Assembly (NCBI RefSeq): GCF_037029465.1
Contig: NZ_JAYMEM010000006.1
Location: forward strand, 1-64,000
Direction: 5' to 3'
Length of the DNA: 64,000 nt
Origin: Mesoflavibacter sp037029465
GTDB taxonomy: Bacteria; Bacteroidota; Bacteroidia; Flavobacteriales; Flavobacteriaceae
Below the pieces are notes generated by a model. The model saw only the letters and a list, made by a program, of their open reading frames with translations, did not search any database and had not been told where the DNA came from. Position 1 is the stretch's first letter. Each line of letters begins with the position of its first letter. Made by a program: the position numbers and the translations under genes. Shown here piece by piece: positions 35,207 through 43,805 of the stretch.

Positions 35207-35581
35207 ATGACACAACAAACTTTTATTATTACTGGTGCTTTATTTGGAATGTTAGCCATTATTTTTGGAGCTTTTGGTGCGCATGCTTTAAAGAAAATAC
35301 TTTCTGAAGATCAATTAAAAAGTTTCGAAACTGGTGTAAAATACCAAATGTATCATGCTATAGTATTAGTTACATTAGGCTTTAACTATCAATTTTCTAC
35401 TACTGTAATGTATTGGTGTTTTACTTTAGGAACAATCTTATTTTCTTTTAGTATTTACGGTTTAGTATTGAGTGATGCCAAAGGAAAAAAACTAAAATTT
35501 CTTGGTCCAATTACGCCTATTGGCGGTTTACTTTTTGTTGTAGGATGGTTGTTGTTAATACTTAGGACAATAAATATCTAA
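35207..35581 (+). CDS. DUF423 membrane protein, 124 aa
   Basis: I start at 35207 (MTQQTFIITGALFGMLAIIF) because an in-frame start seven codons earlier overlaps the methyltransferase gene. Four hydrophobic helices are visible: about 6-26, 45-63, 68-90 and 101-119. The conserved FGAFGAHALKKILSEDQLKS stretch is the signature of DUF423. Function is unknown. It is the last gene of the map-methyltransferase operon and converges on apbE with two bases between stops. Confidence 0.88.
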   Translation: MTQQTFIITGALFGMLAIIFGAFGAHALKKILSEDQLKSFETGVKYQMYHAIVLVTLGFNYQFSTTVMYWCFTLGTILFSFSIYGLVLSDAKGKKLKFLGPITPIGGLLFVVGWLLLILRTINI

Positions 35582-35583
35582 GA

Positions 35584-36567
35584 TTATTCCGGAAAACCAT
35601 TAAAAGACTTCGTTTCTAACTCATCATTTTCATTTTCAAAAATCAAATACGCTTGTAATTCTGGATGTTTTGCTAAAAAGTAATCTACCTTTTTTATACC
35701 CATTGCCTGAAATGCTGTAGCATAGCCATCTGCAATCATACATTTATCTGCTATTACAGATACACTTAAAATATTGGTACGTGTCGGGTAGCCCGTTTTT
35801 GTATTTATAATGTGTGCGTATTTATTTCCGTTTTCGTCTACTTTAAATTTTCTATAAGTACCAGAAGTTGCCATAGCTTTATCTGTTATCCCTATAATTT
35901 TGGAGTAACTTTGCGAGCCATCAAAATTTGGATTTTCTATCCCAATTGCCCATTCTTTTTGTTTATTTAGATGAATACCTTTCGCACGAAGTTCGCCACC
36001 AATATCAACCAAATAATTAGTGATGCCTTTACTTTCCAAAAAATCTGAAATCACATCAACACCATAACCTTTTGCAATTGCATTAAAATCTATAAACGTA
36101 TTGGTACGTTTCATAATCACACCGTTTACAACGCCAACGCGATTAAAACCTACAGACTTCATTAAACTATCTACTTTAGTACTATCTAAAGCGGTTTTAT
36201 TATTTTCAGAACCAAAATTCCAAGCATTGACCAACTTACCAATAGTTGGATCAAAAACACCTTCTGTCTCTCTATAAATCTGTTTTGCCGCACTAAAAAC
36301 AGTATCAAAATGAGGATCTGTATTTACTCTTTCATTCTTATTAATTTTTGAAATATGTGAAGACGGAATATAATTTGACATGGATTGGTTTAATACTTCA
36401 AAAATGCTATCAAATTGTTTTTGATAACTTTTATTGTCTAAATCGTAATATTGAATTTGATACGAGGTACCAAAAACAGGACCTTGAATTTTTACTAATT
36501 CAGGTTCGTTTTTACACGATATAAAAACAACTAACAATAATAAAATTGAAGCAAAACGATGTAACAT
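35584..36567 (-). CDS. apbE: FAD:protein FMN transferase (ApbE), lipoprotein
   Basis: Attaches FMN through a phosphoester bond to Thr of target proteins, especially NqrB and NqrC. The lipobox FISC (Cys18) places it outside the inner membrane, where the NqrC target domain is also found. Visible motifs include FIDFNAIAKGYGVD, LVDIGGELRAKG and KCMIADGYATAFQAMG (a metal-binding Asp and Thr). At 327 aa it is the usual length. Together with a 125-aa gene (five bases away) it follows the nqr operon, in the same direction. Confidence 0.95.
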   Translation of the reverse strand: MLHRFASILLLLVVFISCKNEPELVKIQGPVFGTSYQIQYYDLDNKSYQKQFDSIFEVLNQSMSNYIPSSHISKINKNERVNTDPHFDTVFSAAKQIYRETEGVFDPTIGKLVNAWNFGSENNKTALDSTKVDSLMKSVGFNRVGVVNGVIMKRTNTFIDFNAIAKGYGVDVISDFLESKGITNYLVDIGGELRAKGIHLNKQKEWAIGIENPNFDGSQSYSKIIGITDKAMATSGTYRKFKVDENGNKYAHIINTKTGYPTRTNILSVSVIADKCMIADGYATAFQAMGIKKVDYFLAKHPELQAYLIFENENDELETKSFNGFPE

Positions 36568-36572
36568 AAATT

Positions 36573-36950
36573 TTAATTTAAATGAGTTTCTATAACCTGA
36601 ATACCGTTGTATTCTATCAAGTATTCTTCGTTTAAGTAAATTGGTAAATCTTCGCCATTAGGATTACCCAAACCAACACCTGCATATAATATTTTGGCAT
36701 TATGATCTTGTGCATGTTTTTTAAAAGATTCCATCCAAACAATGTCATAATTATTAGCATTTTCGGGTAAAATCACAGCTTTTACAATAACAAAATAGTA
36801 CTGTTTATTTTTATCCATACACACAAATTGCGGATGTTTTTTTAGCTTACTGTTTATTGCTATAAATTCAAAACCACGTTGTTCTAAATCTTTTCCAACA
36901 TGATTCATCGCTAAATTATGTAGTTCTTGTTTTGTTAACGGTTTACTCAT
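36573..36950 (-). CDS. Nqr/ApbE-linked protein of unknown function, 125 aa
   Basis: No signal peptide or membrane helix is visible. The mixed alpha/beta body includes LHNLAMNHVGKDLEQRGFEF, then QYYFVIVKAVILPENANNYD and LYAGVGLGNPNGEDLPIYL. I do not recognise a domain. From memory, similar flavobacterial proteins are sometimes labelled as Nqr subunit F in databases, but this protein has neither the Fe-S ligands nor the FAD fold of NqrF. It is five bases upstream of apbE, so it is probably co-transcribed with it; a maturation role is only an inference. Confidence 0.7.
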   Translation of the reverse strand: MSKPLTKQELHNLAMNHVGKDLEQRGFEFIAINSKLKKHPQFVCMDKNKQYYFVIVKAVILPENANNYDIVWMESFKKHAQDHNAKILYAGVGLGNPNGEDLPIYLNEEYLIEYNGIQVIETHLN

Positions 36951-37027
36951 AGCACAAAAATACGCTTTAACATTTATTTGCTGAAATTTTCTTATTTTAA
37001 AAGAAGAAAATCGCTAAGAAATTAAAA

Positions 37028-37501
37028 ATGAAAACGACTAAAAGATTTGAAAACGCTATAAATAAACTATATATAGCTTTTAATGAAAACACATTAAATC
37101 CTGAATGCTGCAAACAATGTGCTGTTGGAAATATTTTAGATCAAAAAGACGCTTGGAAACATTTATCTGATGATCATGGTTCTTTAAAGTTGAATTACCT
37201 TGGATTAGTACATCAAAATTTAGGAAGAACTTTTAACGGATATTCGCCATTAGAATTACTAAAAATTGAAGCTGCTTTTTTGAGAGGTTGCGGTTACGAA
37301 CTACCGCTTCATCATAAAAACAAAAGACCACATGATCTAACAAATAAGAATACATTATTTAACGGCTTAAATGAAGCTATCAAAGTGCTTTGTATTTTTG
37401 ATAACATTGAAGATGTTACGAATTATTCAAATTTATTTAAAGCTTTAATTACAAAAAAAAGAGAGTTAAAACCTATAAATTTTGAGCTTGAAAAAGTGTA
37501 A
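37028..37501 (+). CDS. Conserved Cys-containing protein of unknown function, 157 aa
   Basis: No signal peptide. The early sequence NPECCKQCAVGNILDQKDAW has a CC-x2-C cluster and there is another Cys in FLRGCGYELPLHHKNKR next to two His, so metal binding is possible. The rest is helical. I do not recognise the family. It lies on the plus strand between nqrF and the apbE group (both minus), separated from nqrF by a bidirectional terminator. Its association with the Nqr region is only by position. Confidence 0.7.
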   Translation: MKTTKRFENAINKLYIAFNENTLNPECCKQCAVGNILDQKDAWKHLSDDHGSLKLNYLGLVHQNLGRTFNGYSPLELLKIEAAFLRGCGYELPLHHKNKRPHDLTNKNTLFNGLNEAIKVLCIFDNIEDVTNYSNLFKALITKKRELKPINFELEKV

Positions 37502-37527
37502 TATATTGCTTAATAATGAGCCAAAAT

Positions 37528-37560
37528 AAAAAAGCCAATGTAAACACATTGGCTTTTATT
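37528..37560. terminator. Bidirectional terminator after nqrF and the 157-aa gene
   Basis: AAAAGCCAATGT pairs with ACATTGGCTTTT around AAAC, with A- and T-rich flanks. It lies between the convergent genes. Confidence 0.85.
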
Positions 37561-37578
37561 ATTTGAAGAGGTTTTATA

Positions 37579-38889
37579 CTATCCTCCAAAGTCATCAAAT
37601 CGGATGTTTTCATCTGGAATACCAAAATCTTCACCCATTTTTTGTACTGCTTTATTCATTAAAGGAGGACCACAGAAATATAACTCTATATCCTCTGGTG
37701 TATCATGATGATTTAAGTAGTTATCTATTACACAATTATGAATAAACCCTACAAAACCATCTCCTTCTTCATCATGTATATCTTTCTTAACTTTCCAGTT
37801 ATCTTCTTCTAAAGGTTCTGAAAGTGCTAAGTAAAATTTAAAGTTAGGGAAGTCTCTTTCTAACTCACGGAAATGTTCAATATAGAATAATTCGCGCTTA
37901 GAACGACCACCATACCAATATGTTACTTTACGTCCTGTTTTTAATGTTTTGAATAAATGATATAAGTGAGAACGCATTGGTGCCATACCTGCTCCTCCAC
38001 CAACGTAAAGCATTTCTGCATCAGATTCGTTAATAAAGAACTCTCCATAAGGTCCAGAGATTACACACTTATCACCTTTCTTTAAGTTAAATATGTATGA
38101 TGATGCTACACCTGGATTTACGTCCATCCATCCATTTTTATTTCTATCCCATGGTGGCGTTGCAATACGAACATTTAACATTATCTCTCTACCTTCTGCT
38201 GGGTAAGAAGCCATAGAGTAAGCACGTTCTACAGTTTCGTCATTTTTCATTACTAATGGCCATAAATTGAATTTATCCCATTCTGCCTGAAACTTATCTG
38301 GTGAATCGTGTTCTTCTGGATGTGCGGTAATATCCATATCTGAATATTTCACTTCACATTTAGGAATTTCAATTTGAATATATCCACCAGCCTTGTAATT
38401 CATATCCTCAGGGATTTCAACTACAAACTCTTTAATAAAAGAGGCTACATTGTAATTACGTACAACTGTTGCTTCCCATTTTTTGATACCAAATACTTCT
38501 TCTGGTATCGTAATTTCCATGTCTTGTTTAACTTTTACTTGACAAGCTAAACGTGCACCATGTTGTAATTCTTTTCTTGTAAAGTGAGGTGTTTCTGTTG
38601 GTAAAGCTTCTCCACCACCATCTAAAACGTGACATTCACATTGGATACAAGTTCCACCACCACCACATGCAGATGGCAAGAATATTTTTTGGTTACCTAA
38701 TGTTGATAATAATGTACCACCTGATGATACTTCAATTTCTTTTTCACCATTTATTTTTATAGTTACAGGACCTGATGGTGATAATTTTTGCTTAACATAT
38801 AATAATAATGATACTAATACCAATGTTATTACTAAGAATGCGATAACAGTTGTTAAAACTGTTCCTAATGTACTTGCTGCTAAAATCAT
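37579..38889 (-). CDS. nqrF: Na+-translocating NADH:quinone reductase subunit F
   Basis: Entry point for NADH electrons. The N-terminal helix (about 5-31) anchors the protein. The [2Fe-2S] cluster ligands are Cys75, Cys81, Cys84 and Cys116 (CGGGGTCIQC ... LACQVKV). The FAD-binding motif is ERAYSMASYP (about 247-256) and the NAD-binding part is LYVGGGAGMAPMRSHL. It ends IRFDDFGG as in other NqrF. At 436 aa it is slightly longer than the 408 aa of the Vibrio protein. It is the last gene of the operon, one base after nqrE. Confidence 0.97.
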   Translation of the reverse strand: MILAASTLGTVLTTVIAFLVITLVLVSLLLYVKQKLSPSGPVTIKINGEKEIEVSSGGTLLSTLGNQKIFLPSACGGGGTCIQCECHVLDGGGEALPTETPHFTRKELQHGARLACQVKVKQDMEITIPEEVFGIKKWEATVVRNYNVASFIKEFVVEIPEDMNYKAGGYIQIEIPKCEVKYSDMDITAHPEEHDSPDKFQAEWDKFNLWPLVMKNDETVERAYSMASYPAEGREIMLNVRIATPPWDRNKNGWMDVNPGVASSYIFNLKKGDKCVISGPYGEFFINESDAEMLYVGGGAGMAPMRSHLYHLFKTLKTGRKVTYWYGGRSKRELFYIEHFRELERDFPNFKFYLALSEPLEEDNWKVKKDIHDEEGDGFVGFIHNCVIDNYLNHHDTPEDIELYFCGPPLMNKAVQKMGEDFGIPDENIRFDDFGG

Positions 38890-38890
38890 A

Positions 38891-39625
38891 TTACTCTACT
38901 GTTGTATTGTTAGCTATAGTTGAGTTATTCTCTATAACCTTAGTTTCGGTTTTATCTTGCTTTTCAATTTGAGCTGCTTGTTCTGTTTTTTTAGAACCTT
39001 CATCATCTCCTCCAGTTAACATTCCTCCAAAACTCATAAATCCAATTGCCATAAGACCAGTAATAATAAATGTAATTCCTAGTCCTCTTAAAGGAGCTGG
39101 TACGTTAGAATAACGAATCTTTTCGCGGATTGCTGCGATAGCTAAAATTGCTAAGAACCAACCTATACCAGAAGCTATACCATAATTAAATGCTAAACCT
39201 ATAGTTTCGATTTCTCTTGACTGCATAAATAAAGATCCTCCTAAAATTGCACAGTTTACTGCAATTAGCGGTAAAAATATACCTAGTGAATTATACAATG
39301 AAGGTGAAAACTTTTCTACAACAATTTCTACTAATTGTACCATGGTTGCAATAGTTGCAATAAACATGATAAATGATAAGAAACTTAAATCATAACTAGC
39401 ATATTCTTCTCCTAACCAAGATAATGCACCTGGTTGTAATACATATTGATCTAAAAGCCAGTTTATAGGCACAGTAACTGCTAATACAAAGATTACTGCA
39501 GCACCTAAACCTACAGCTGTTGATACTTTTTTAGATACTGCAAGGTAAGAACACATCCCAAGGAATGTTGCAAATACCATGTTATCTATAAAGATTGATT
39601 TGAAAAATAATTCTATATGTTCCAT
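38891..39625 (-). CDS. nqrE: Na+-translocating NADH:quinone reductase subunit E
   Basis: Integral subunit with six membrane helices. Conserved features include NMVFATFLGMCSYLAVSKKV at the start and VNCAILGGSLFMQSREIETI in the middle, where a Cys belongs to the intramembrane iron site shared with NqrD. After the last helix (GFMSFGGML) a charged tail of about 37 residues, rich in Lys, Glu, Thr and Asn, extends beyond the usual 198-aa length. It follows nqrD by 50 bases and precedes nqrF by one base. Confidence 0.96.
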   Translation of the reverse strand: MEHIELFFKSIFIDNMVFATFLGMCSYLAVSKKVSTAVGLGAAVIFVLAVTVPINWLLDQYVLQPGALSWLGEEYASYDLSFLSFIMFIATIATMVQLVEIVVEKFSPSLYNSLGIFLPLIAVNCAILGGSLFMQSREIETIGLAFNYGIASGIGWFLAILAIAAIREKIRYSNVPAPLRGLGITFIITGLMAIGFMSFGGMLTGGDDEGSKKTEQAAQIEKQDKTETKVIENNSTIANNTTVE

Positions 39626-39675
39626 ATGTTATTTTTTGATGTCTTTTTGAAATATTTCAAAAAACGAGTCAATGT

Positions 39676-40320
39676 TTAGTCTTCTATTAAATCTTTGTTT
39701 CTGCTACGTTGTACCCAAATAATAATTCCTACAACAATTAATGCCATTGGCGATAATAACATAAATCCGTTATTTTCATATCCTATTGCATACAATCCTG
39801 ATTTTTCGATTGGATCTCCTAAAACTTTAAATCCTAATAAAGTACCAGAACCTAATAATTCTCTAAAAAAACCTACTATTATTAATATAACACCGTATCC
39901 TAATGCGTTACCTATTCCATCAAGGAAAGATTTCCACGGTCCATTACCTAAAGCAAATGCTTCAAAACGTCCCATAATGATACAGTTTGTAATAATTAAA
40001 CCAACGAATACAGAAAGTGTTTTACTTAACTCGTAAGCAAAAGCTTTTAGCACTTGGTCTACAATAATTACAAGAGCAGCTACAACAATAAGTTGTACAA
40101 TAATTCTAATTTTTGAAGGAATAATGTTTCTCATTAAAGAGATAACAACGTTACCAACTCCTAATACAAATAATACAGATATTGCCATTACGATAGATGC
40201 TTTAAGCTCTGCAGTAATTGCTAATGCAGAACATATACCTAATACCTGAATGGTAATTGGGTTATTATCTGCTAATGGATCTGTAATTAATTTAGCGTCT
40301 TTTTTTGAAAGTAGTCCCAT
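39676..40320 (-). CDS. nqrD: Na+-translocating NADH:quinone reductase subunit D
   Basis: Integral subunit homologous to NqrE, 214 aa, with six membrane helices. The motif ITNCIIMGRFEAFALGNGPW carries the Cys expected to bind the intramembrane iron together with NqrE. The first Cys is in VLGICSALAITAELKASIVM. It is two bases after nqrC. Size and motifs are normal. Confidence 0.96.
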   Translation of the reverse strand: MGLLSKKDAKLITDPLADNNPITIQVLGICSALAITAELKASIVMAISVLFVLGVGNVVISLMRNIIPSKIRIIVQLIVVAALVIIVDQVLKAFAYELSKTLSVFVGLIITNCIIMGRFEAFALGNGPWKSFLDGIGNALGYGVILIIVGFFRELLGSGTLLGFKVLGDPIEKSGLYAIGYENNGFMLLSPMALIVVGIIIWVQRSRNKDLIED

Positions 40321-40322
40321 AA

Positions 40323-41081
40323 TTAATTCGCTTGATTTTTTAATGTTTCAAAATAAGGCATGTATAACTTTAAGTCATTTTTAATCATAGCACTTACTCC
40401 ATTACCAGTAATGGTAGCTCCTGCTAGAGCATCAACCTCATAATCTGTTTTGTCTTCGTTTTTAGGATCGTTATTTCCTTTGGCAACTGTTATACCTTTA
40501 AACACTCCATTATCTGTTAATAAGTGCTCGCCATAAAAGTCATCCATAAAATAACGTTGCTTAATGTTTGCTCCTAAACCAGGTGTTTCTCCTTTGTGAT
40601 CAAAATATACACCTTGAACAACCATGTCTTTATTCATAGCAACATAGCCCCAAATAGCATCCCAAAGTCCTTTACCATATATTGGTGCTACGTAAAATGT
40701 TTTACCATCTTTTTCTCCAATAAATAAAGGCAAGCGTCTTGTTCCTCCATTTTTAGCTTTTGCTTGTTCTTTTTTAACATCGATTAAGTAAGCCTCATTG
40801 TTTTCTTTTACATCATTACCATCTATTACAACTTGCTTAGTGATGTATTTTGAAAAAGCTTCACTTACTTTATCTGTAGAAATAAATGTAACATCTGTTT
40901 CACCATTGTCATTTACTCCCATAGCGTAAAGAATGTTTTGTTGCTTTTCCATCCTTTCGTTTTCTGTTATAGTTGGCTTTAAAGATGCTGCAGTAAATGC
41001 TAATAAAGCACCAACAACAACTACCATTCCTATAGCAAATAATACCGTATATAAATTACTTTCTGTTCTGTTTGACATCAC
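40323..41081 (-). CDS. nqrC: Na+-translocating NADH:quinone reductase subunit C
   Basis: One membrane helix (about 11-33) followed by a periplasmic FMN-binding domain. The covalent FMN site motif appears as DALAGATITGNGVSAM, with Thr223 as the attachment residue; the first position is Ala instead of the common Ser. The family-specific GLWDAIWGYVAMNKD and GETPGLGANIK stretches are present. It overlaps nqrB by one base and precedes nqrD by two bases. Its flavin should be attached by the apbE product of the same region. Confidence 0.96.
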   Translation of the reverse strand: MMSNRTESNLYTVLFAIGMVVVVGALLAFTAASLKPTITENERMEKQQNILYAMGVNDNGETDVTFISTDKVSEAFSKYITKQVVIDGNDVKENNEAYLIDVKKEQAKAKNGGTRRLPLFIGEKDGKTFYVAPIYGKGLWDAIWGYVAMNKDMVVQGVYFDHKGETPGLGANIKQRYFMDDFYGEHLLTDNGVFKGITVAKGNNDPKNEDKTDYEVDALAGATITGNGVSAMIKNDLKLYMPYFETLKNQAN

Positions 41082-42292
41082 TATGCGGTTTTAACTTTTA
41101 AACGTTTCATTCTACGTTTTACATTTCCTTGTACAACGTAATGATCAATTGTTGGAGCAAAAACATTCATTAAAAGAATGGCTAACATTACTCCTTCTGG
41201 GTATGCTGGGTTAAATACACGAATCATGATAGATAAGAAACCTACTAAAAATCCGTAAATCCATTTTCCTTTATTTGTTTGAGATGCTGTTACTGGATCT
41301 GTTGCCATAAATACAGTACCAAAAGCAAAACCTCCTATTAATAAGTGGTGCCAAAACTCGGTACTCATTAACCCATAAAACTTGCTAGATTCTGTAATCC
41401 AACCAGAGCTAACAACACCATTAAAGATTAATCCCATTGCTAATGCACCAAGTACTGATGATAACATGATTCTCCAACTTCCTATCTTAGTAAAGATTAA
41501 GAATAAACCTCCTAAAAGGATTAATAATGCTGAAGTCTCTCCTACAGATCCTGGAATAAATCCGAAAAACATATCCATTACCTCATAACCTGCTGCTTTA
41601 CCTTGCGCTAGATTACCTAAAATAGTTTCTCCTGAAATAGCATCTGGTGTACCTGCTCTTTCTACTGCTTCATGTACCCATACTTTATCTCCTGACATCC
41701 AAGTTGGATAAGCAAAGAATAAGAATGCACGAATAGTTAATGCTGGGTTTAAGATATTCATCCCTGTACCACCAAAAACTTCTTTACCAATGATAACACC
41801 AAAAACAACTGCTACTGATAACATCCATAACGGAATGTCTACAGGTACAATTAATGGTACTAACATACCTGTTACTAAGTATCCTTCTTCTACTTCATGA
41901 CCTTTAATTACTGCGAAAATAAATTCGATTAAAAGACCAACTCCGTAAGACACTATAACTAAAGGTAACACTGTCCAAGCACCAACTACAAAATTATCCC
42001 AAGTTAAAAAGTTTCCGAATAAGGATACTTCTCTTGTGATACCTGCAGCTGCATCGATAGCTGCATAATGTTGGTAACCTGCATTAAAAATACCGAAGAT
42101 TAAACATGGTATTAATGCCATGATTACAGTATTCATTGTACGCTTTAAATCGTCTGCTGCCTTTACATGAGTTCCTCCGTGAGTCGTTTCATTTGGCAGA
42201 TATAAGAAAGTATGAATTGCATTAAAAGCTGGCGCCATTTTGGTGCCTTTATACTTTTCTTTTAAGTTGTGTAAGTTACTTTTTAAACCCAT
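41081..42292 (-). CDS. nqrB: Na+-translocating NADH:quinone reductase subunit B
   Basis: Main membrane subunit with about ten helices; riboflavin and FMN site. Motifs include PNETTHGGTHVKAADDLKRT near the N-terminus and FGGTGMNILNPALTIRAFLF in the central region. The covalent FMN site is at DAISGETILG, with Thr223; the usual S-G-A-T reads S-G-E-T here. The end is VFAPTIDHYVVQGNVKRRMK. It overlaps nqrA and nqrC by one base each, showing tight translational coupling. Confidence 0.96.
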   Translation of the reverse strand: MGLKSNLHNLKEKYKGTKMAPAFNAIHTFLYLPNETTHGGTHVKAADDLKRTMNTVIMALIPCLIFGIFNAGYQHYAAIDAAAGITREVSLFGNFLTWDNFVVGAWTVLPLVIVSYGVGLLIEFIFAVIKGHEVEEGYLVTGMLVPLIVPVDIPLWMLSVAVVFGVIIGKEVFGGTGMNILNPALTIRAFLFFAYPTWMSGDKVWVHEAVERAGTPDAISGETILGNLAQGKAAGYEVMDMFFGFIPGSVGETSALLILLGGLFLIFTKIGSWRIMLSSVLGALAMGLIFNGVVSSGWITESSKFYGLMSTEFWHHLLIGGFAFGTVFMATDPVTASQTNKGKWIYGFLVGFLSIMIRVFNPAYPEGVMLAILLMNVFAPTIDHYVVQGNVKRRMKRLKVKTA

Positions 42293-43647
42293 TATCCTAT
42301 CTCTTTAAGCATTAAGTCTAATCCTTCTCTAATTATTTTTTGATGTGGTTGTTTTGACACACAAATAAATTCTGTTAACGCAAAATCTTCTGGTGCAACC
42401 TCATACATTCCTAAAGCTTCCATTTCATCTAAATCTTGATACATACAAGATTTTAAAATTTGTAATGGATAAATATCTAAAGGAAATACTTCTTCATAAC
42501 TTCCTGTTACTACAAAAGCTCTATGCTCTCCGTTTGTATTAGTATCTAAGTTATATTTTTTGTTTGGCGATAACCAAGAAAAAGTTAAAGCTCTAGATGT
42601 TGAAATCTTGTTAAAAACAGGCTTGTTCCATCCAAAAAACTCGTAATCGTCTCCTTCAGGAATTACTGTAATTATATTGCTATAATAGTCTAAGTAACCG
42701 TCTGGTTTAACTTGTTTACCAGACAACACATTTCCTGAGATAATACGGTCATTACCGTCTTTATCAACACCGTTATCATAAACCATAGTAGACACTTCAC
42801 TTCCTATTTTAGTACGGAAATATCTTGGTTTTTTAACAGATGCTCCTGCAAGTGCTATAACACGCTCTGCATTAAACTTACCTGTTAAAAGCAATTCACC
42901 TATGATTACTAAATCTTGTGCATTTACTGTCCAAACAACTTCACCTTTATTAATCGGGTCTATTTTGTTGATTTGTGTTCCTACATTACCAGATGGATGA
43001 GGACCAGACACTTTGTGTACCGTTACATTATTTAAGTTAGCTAATGGCGAGTTACCATTTTTACCAACCGAAACATGTACTGCTCCTTCTGTTAATTTAC
43101 TTAAAGCAGTTACCGCAGCTTGCAATTCTGCTTCTTTACCTTGAAGCGTATAATCTAAATCTGCAGCTAACGGCGCACTTGCGTAAGCTGAGATAAAGAT
43201 AGACTTTGGCGTACCTGTTGGCTTTGCAACTACATCATAAGGACGTTGCTTAACAAAAGCCCAACAACCTGATTCTAAAAGTCTAGATTTAATAGCATCT
43301 GCATTTGCAGTTTCTACGTCTAACTTTCCAAAATCTTCGTAAGCTTGCTCTTTGTCTGCTTTAATTTTGATTGTTAAAATTCTTCTCTTAGCTCCACGTT
43401 CTATTTCTACGATTTCACCAGAAACTGGAGAAACAAATTTTACGCTTTCGTCGGATTTATCATAAAAAACAGTGGTTCCTGCCTTTACTTTATCTCCTGC
43501 TCTAGCAACTAACTTTGGAGTAACTTGATGAAAATCTTCTGGTCTGATTGCGTAAAAGTTGCTTACTATGGCATTTTCAGTAGCCTTTTCTGCTTCTCCT
43601 TTTAACTTTATATCTAGACCTTTTTTAATCTTAATGTCGTTTGACAT
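42292..43647 (-). CDS. nqrA: Na+-translocating NADH:quinone reductase subunit A
   Basis: Peripheral cytoplasmic quinone-binding subunit and first gene of the operon, 451 aa. It starts MSNDIKIKKGLDIKLKG and contains the KVKAGTTVFYDKSDESVKFV barrel-sandwich part and SGPHPSGNVGTQINKIDPI, a family signature. Members normally have no cofactor of their own. A TAAATTTG box on the minus strand lies 62 bases before the start. One-base overlaps to nqrB show it belongs to the operon. Confidence 0.97.
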   Translation of the reverse strand: MSNDIKIKKGLDIKLKGEAEKATENAIVSNFYAIRPEDFHQVTPKLVARAGDKVKAGTTVFYDKSDESVKFVSPVSGEIVEIERGAKRRILTIKIKADKEQAYEDFGKLDVETANADAIKSRLLESGCWAFVKQRPYDVVAKPTGTPKSIFISAYASAPLAADLDYTLQGKEAELQAAVTALSKLTEGAVHVSVGKNGNSPLANLNNVTVHKVSGPHPSGNVGTQINKIDPINKGEVVWTVNAQDLVIIGELLLTGKFNAERVIALAGASVKKPRYFRTKIGSEVSTMVYDNGVDKDGNDRIISGNVLSGKQVKPDGYLDYYSNIITVIPEGDDYEFFGWNKPVFNKISTSRALTFSWLSPNKKYNLDTNTNGEHRAFVVTGSYEEVFPLDIYPLQILKSCMYQDLDEMEALGMYEVAPEDFALTEFICVSKQPHQKIIREGLDLMLKEIG

Positions 43648-43708
43648 GTTATAAATCTATTAGTTAATAGTTATACTGATTGAGTTTTTGAGGAATCAAA
43701 AATCCGTG

Positions 43709-43716
43709 CAAATTTA
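43709..43716 (-). promoter_or_regulatory. -7 box of the nqr operon
   Basis: On the minus strand TAAATTTG matches TAnnTTTG. It lies 62 bases before the nqrA start and would give a short leader of about 55 bases. The opposite strand of the same spacer carries the box for the T9SS plug gene. Confidence 0.45.
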
Positions 43717-43805
43717 AGAATAAATACATAATTATATCACAAATAATCAAGAAAAACTTTAAGGCACAGATTTTGTTTATATTTGTTATATAAAATCATC
43801 GTTAA

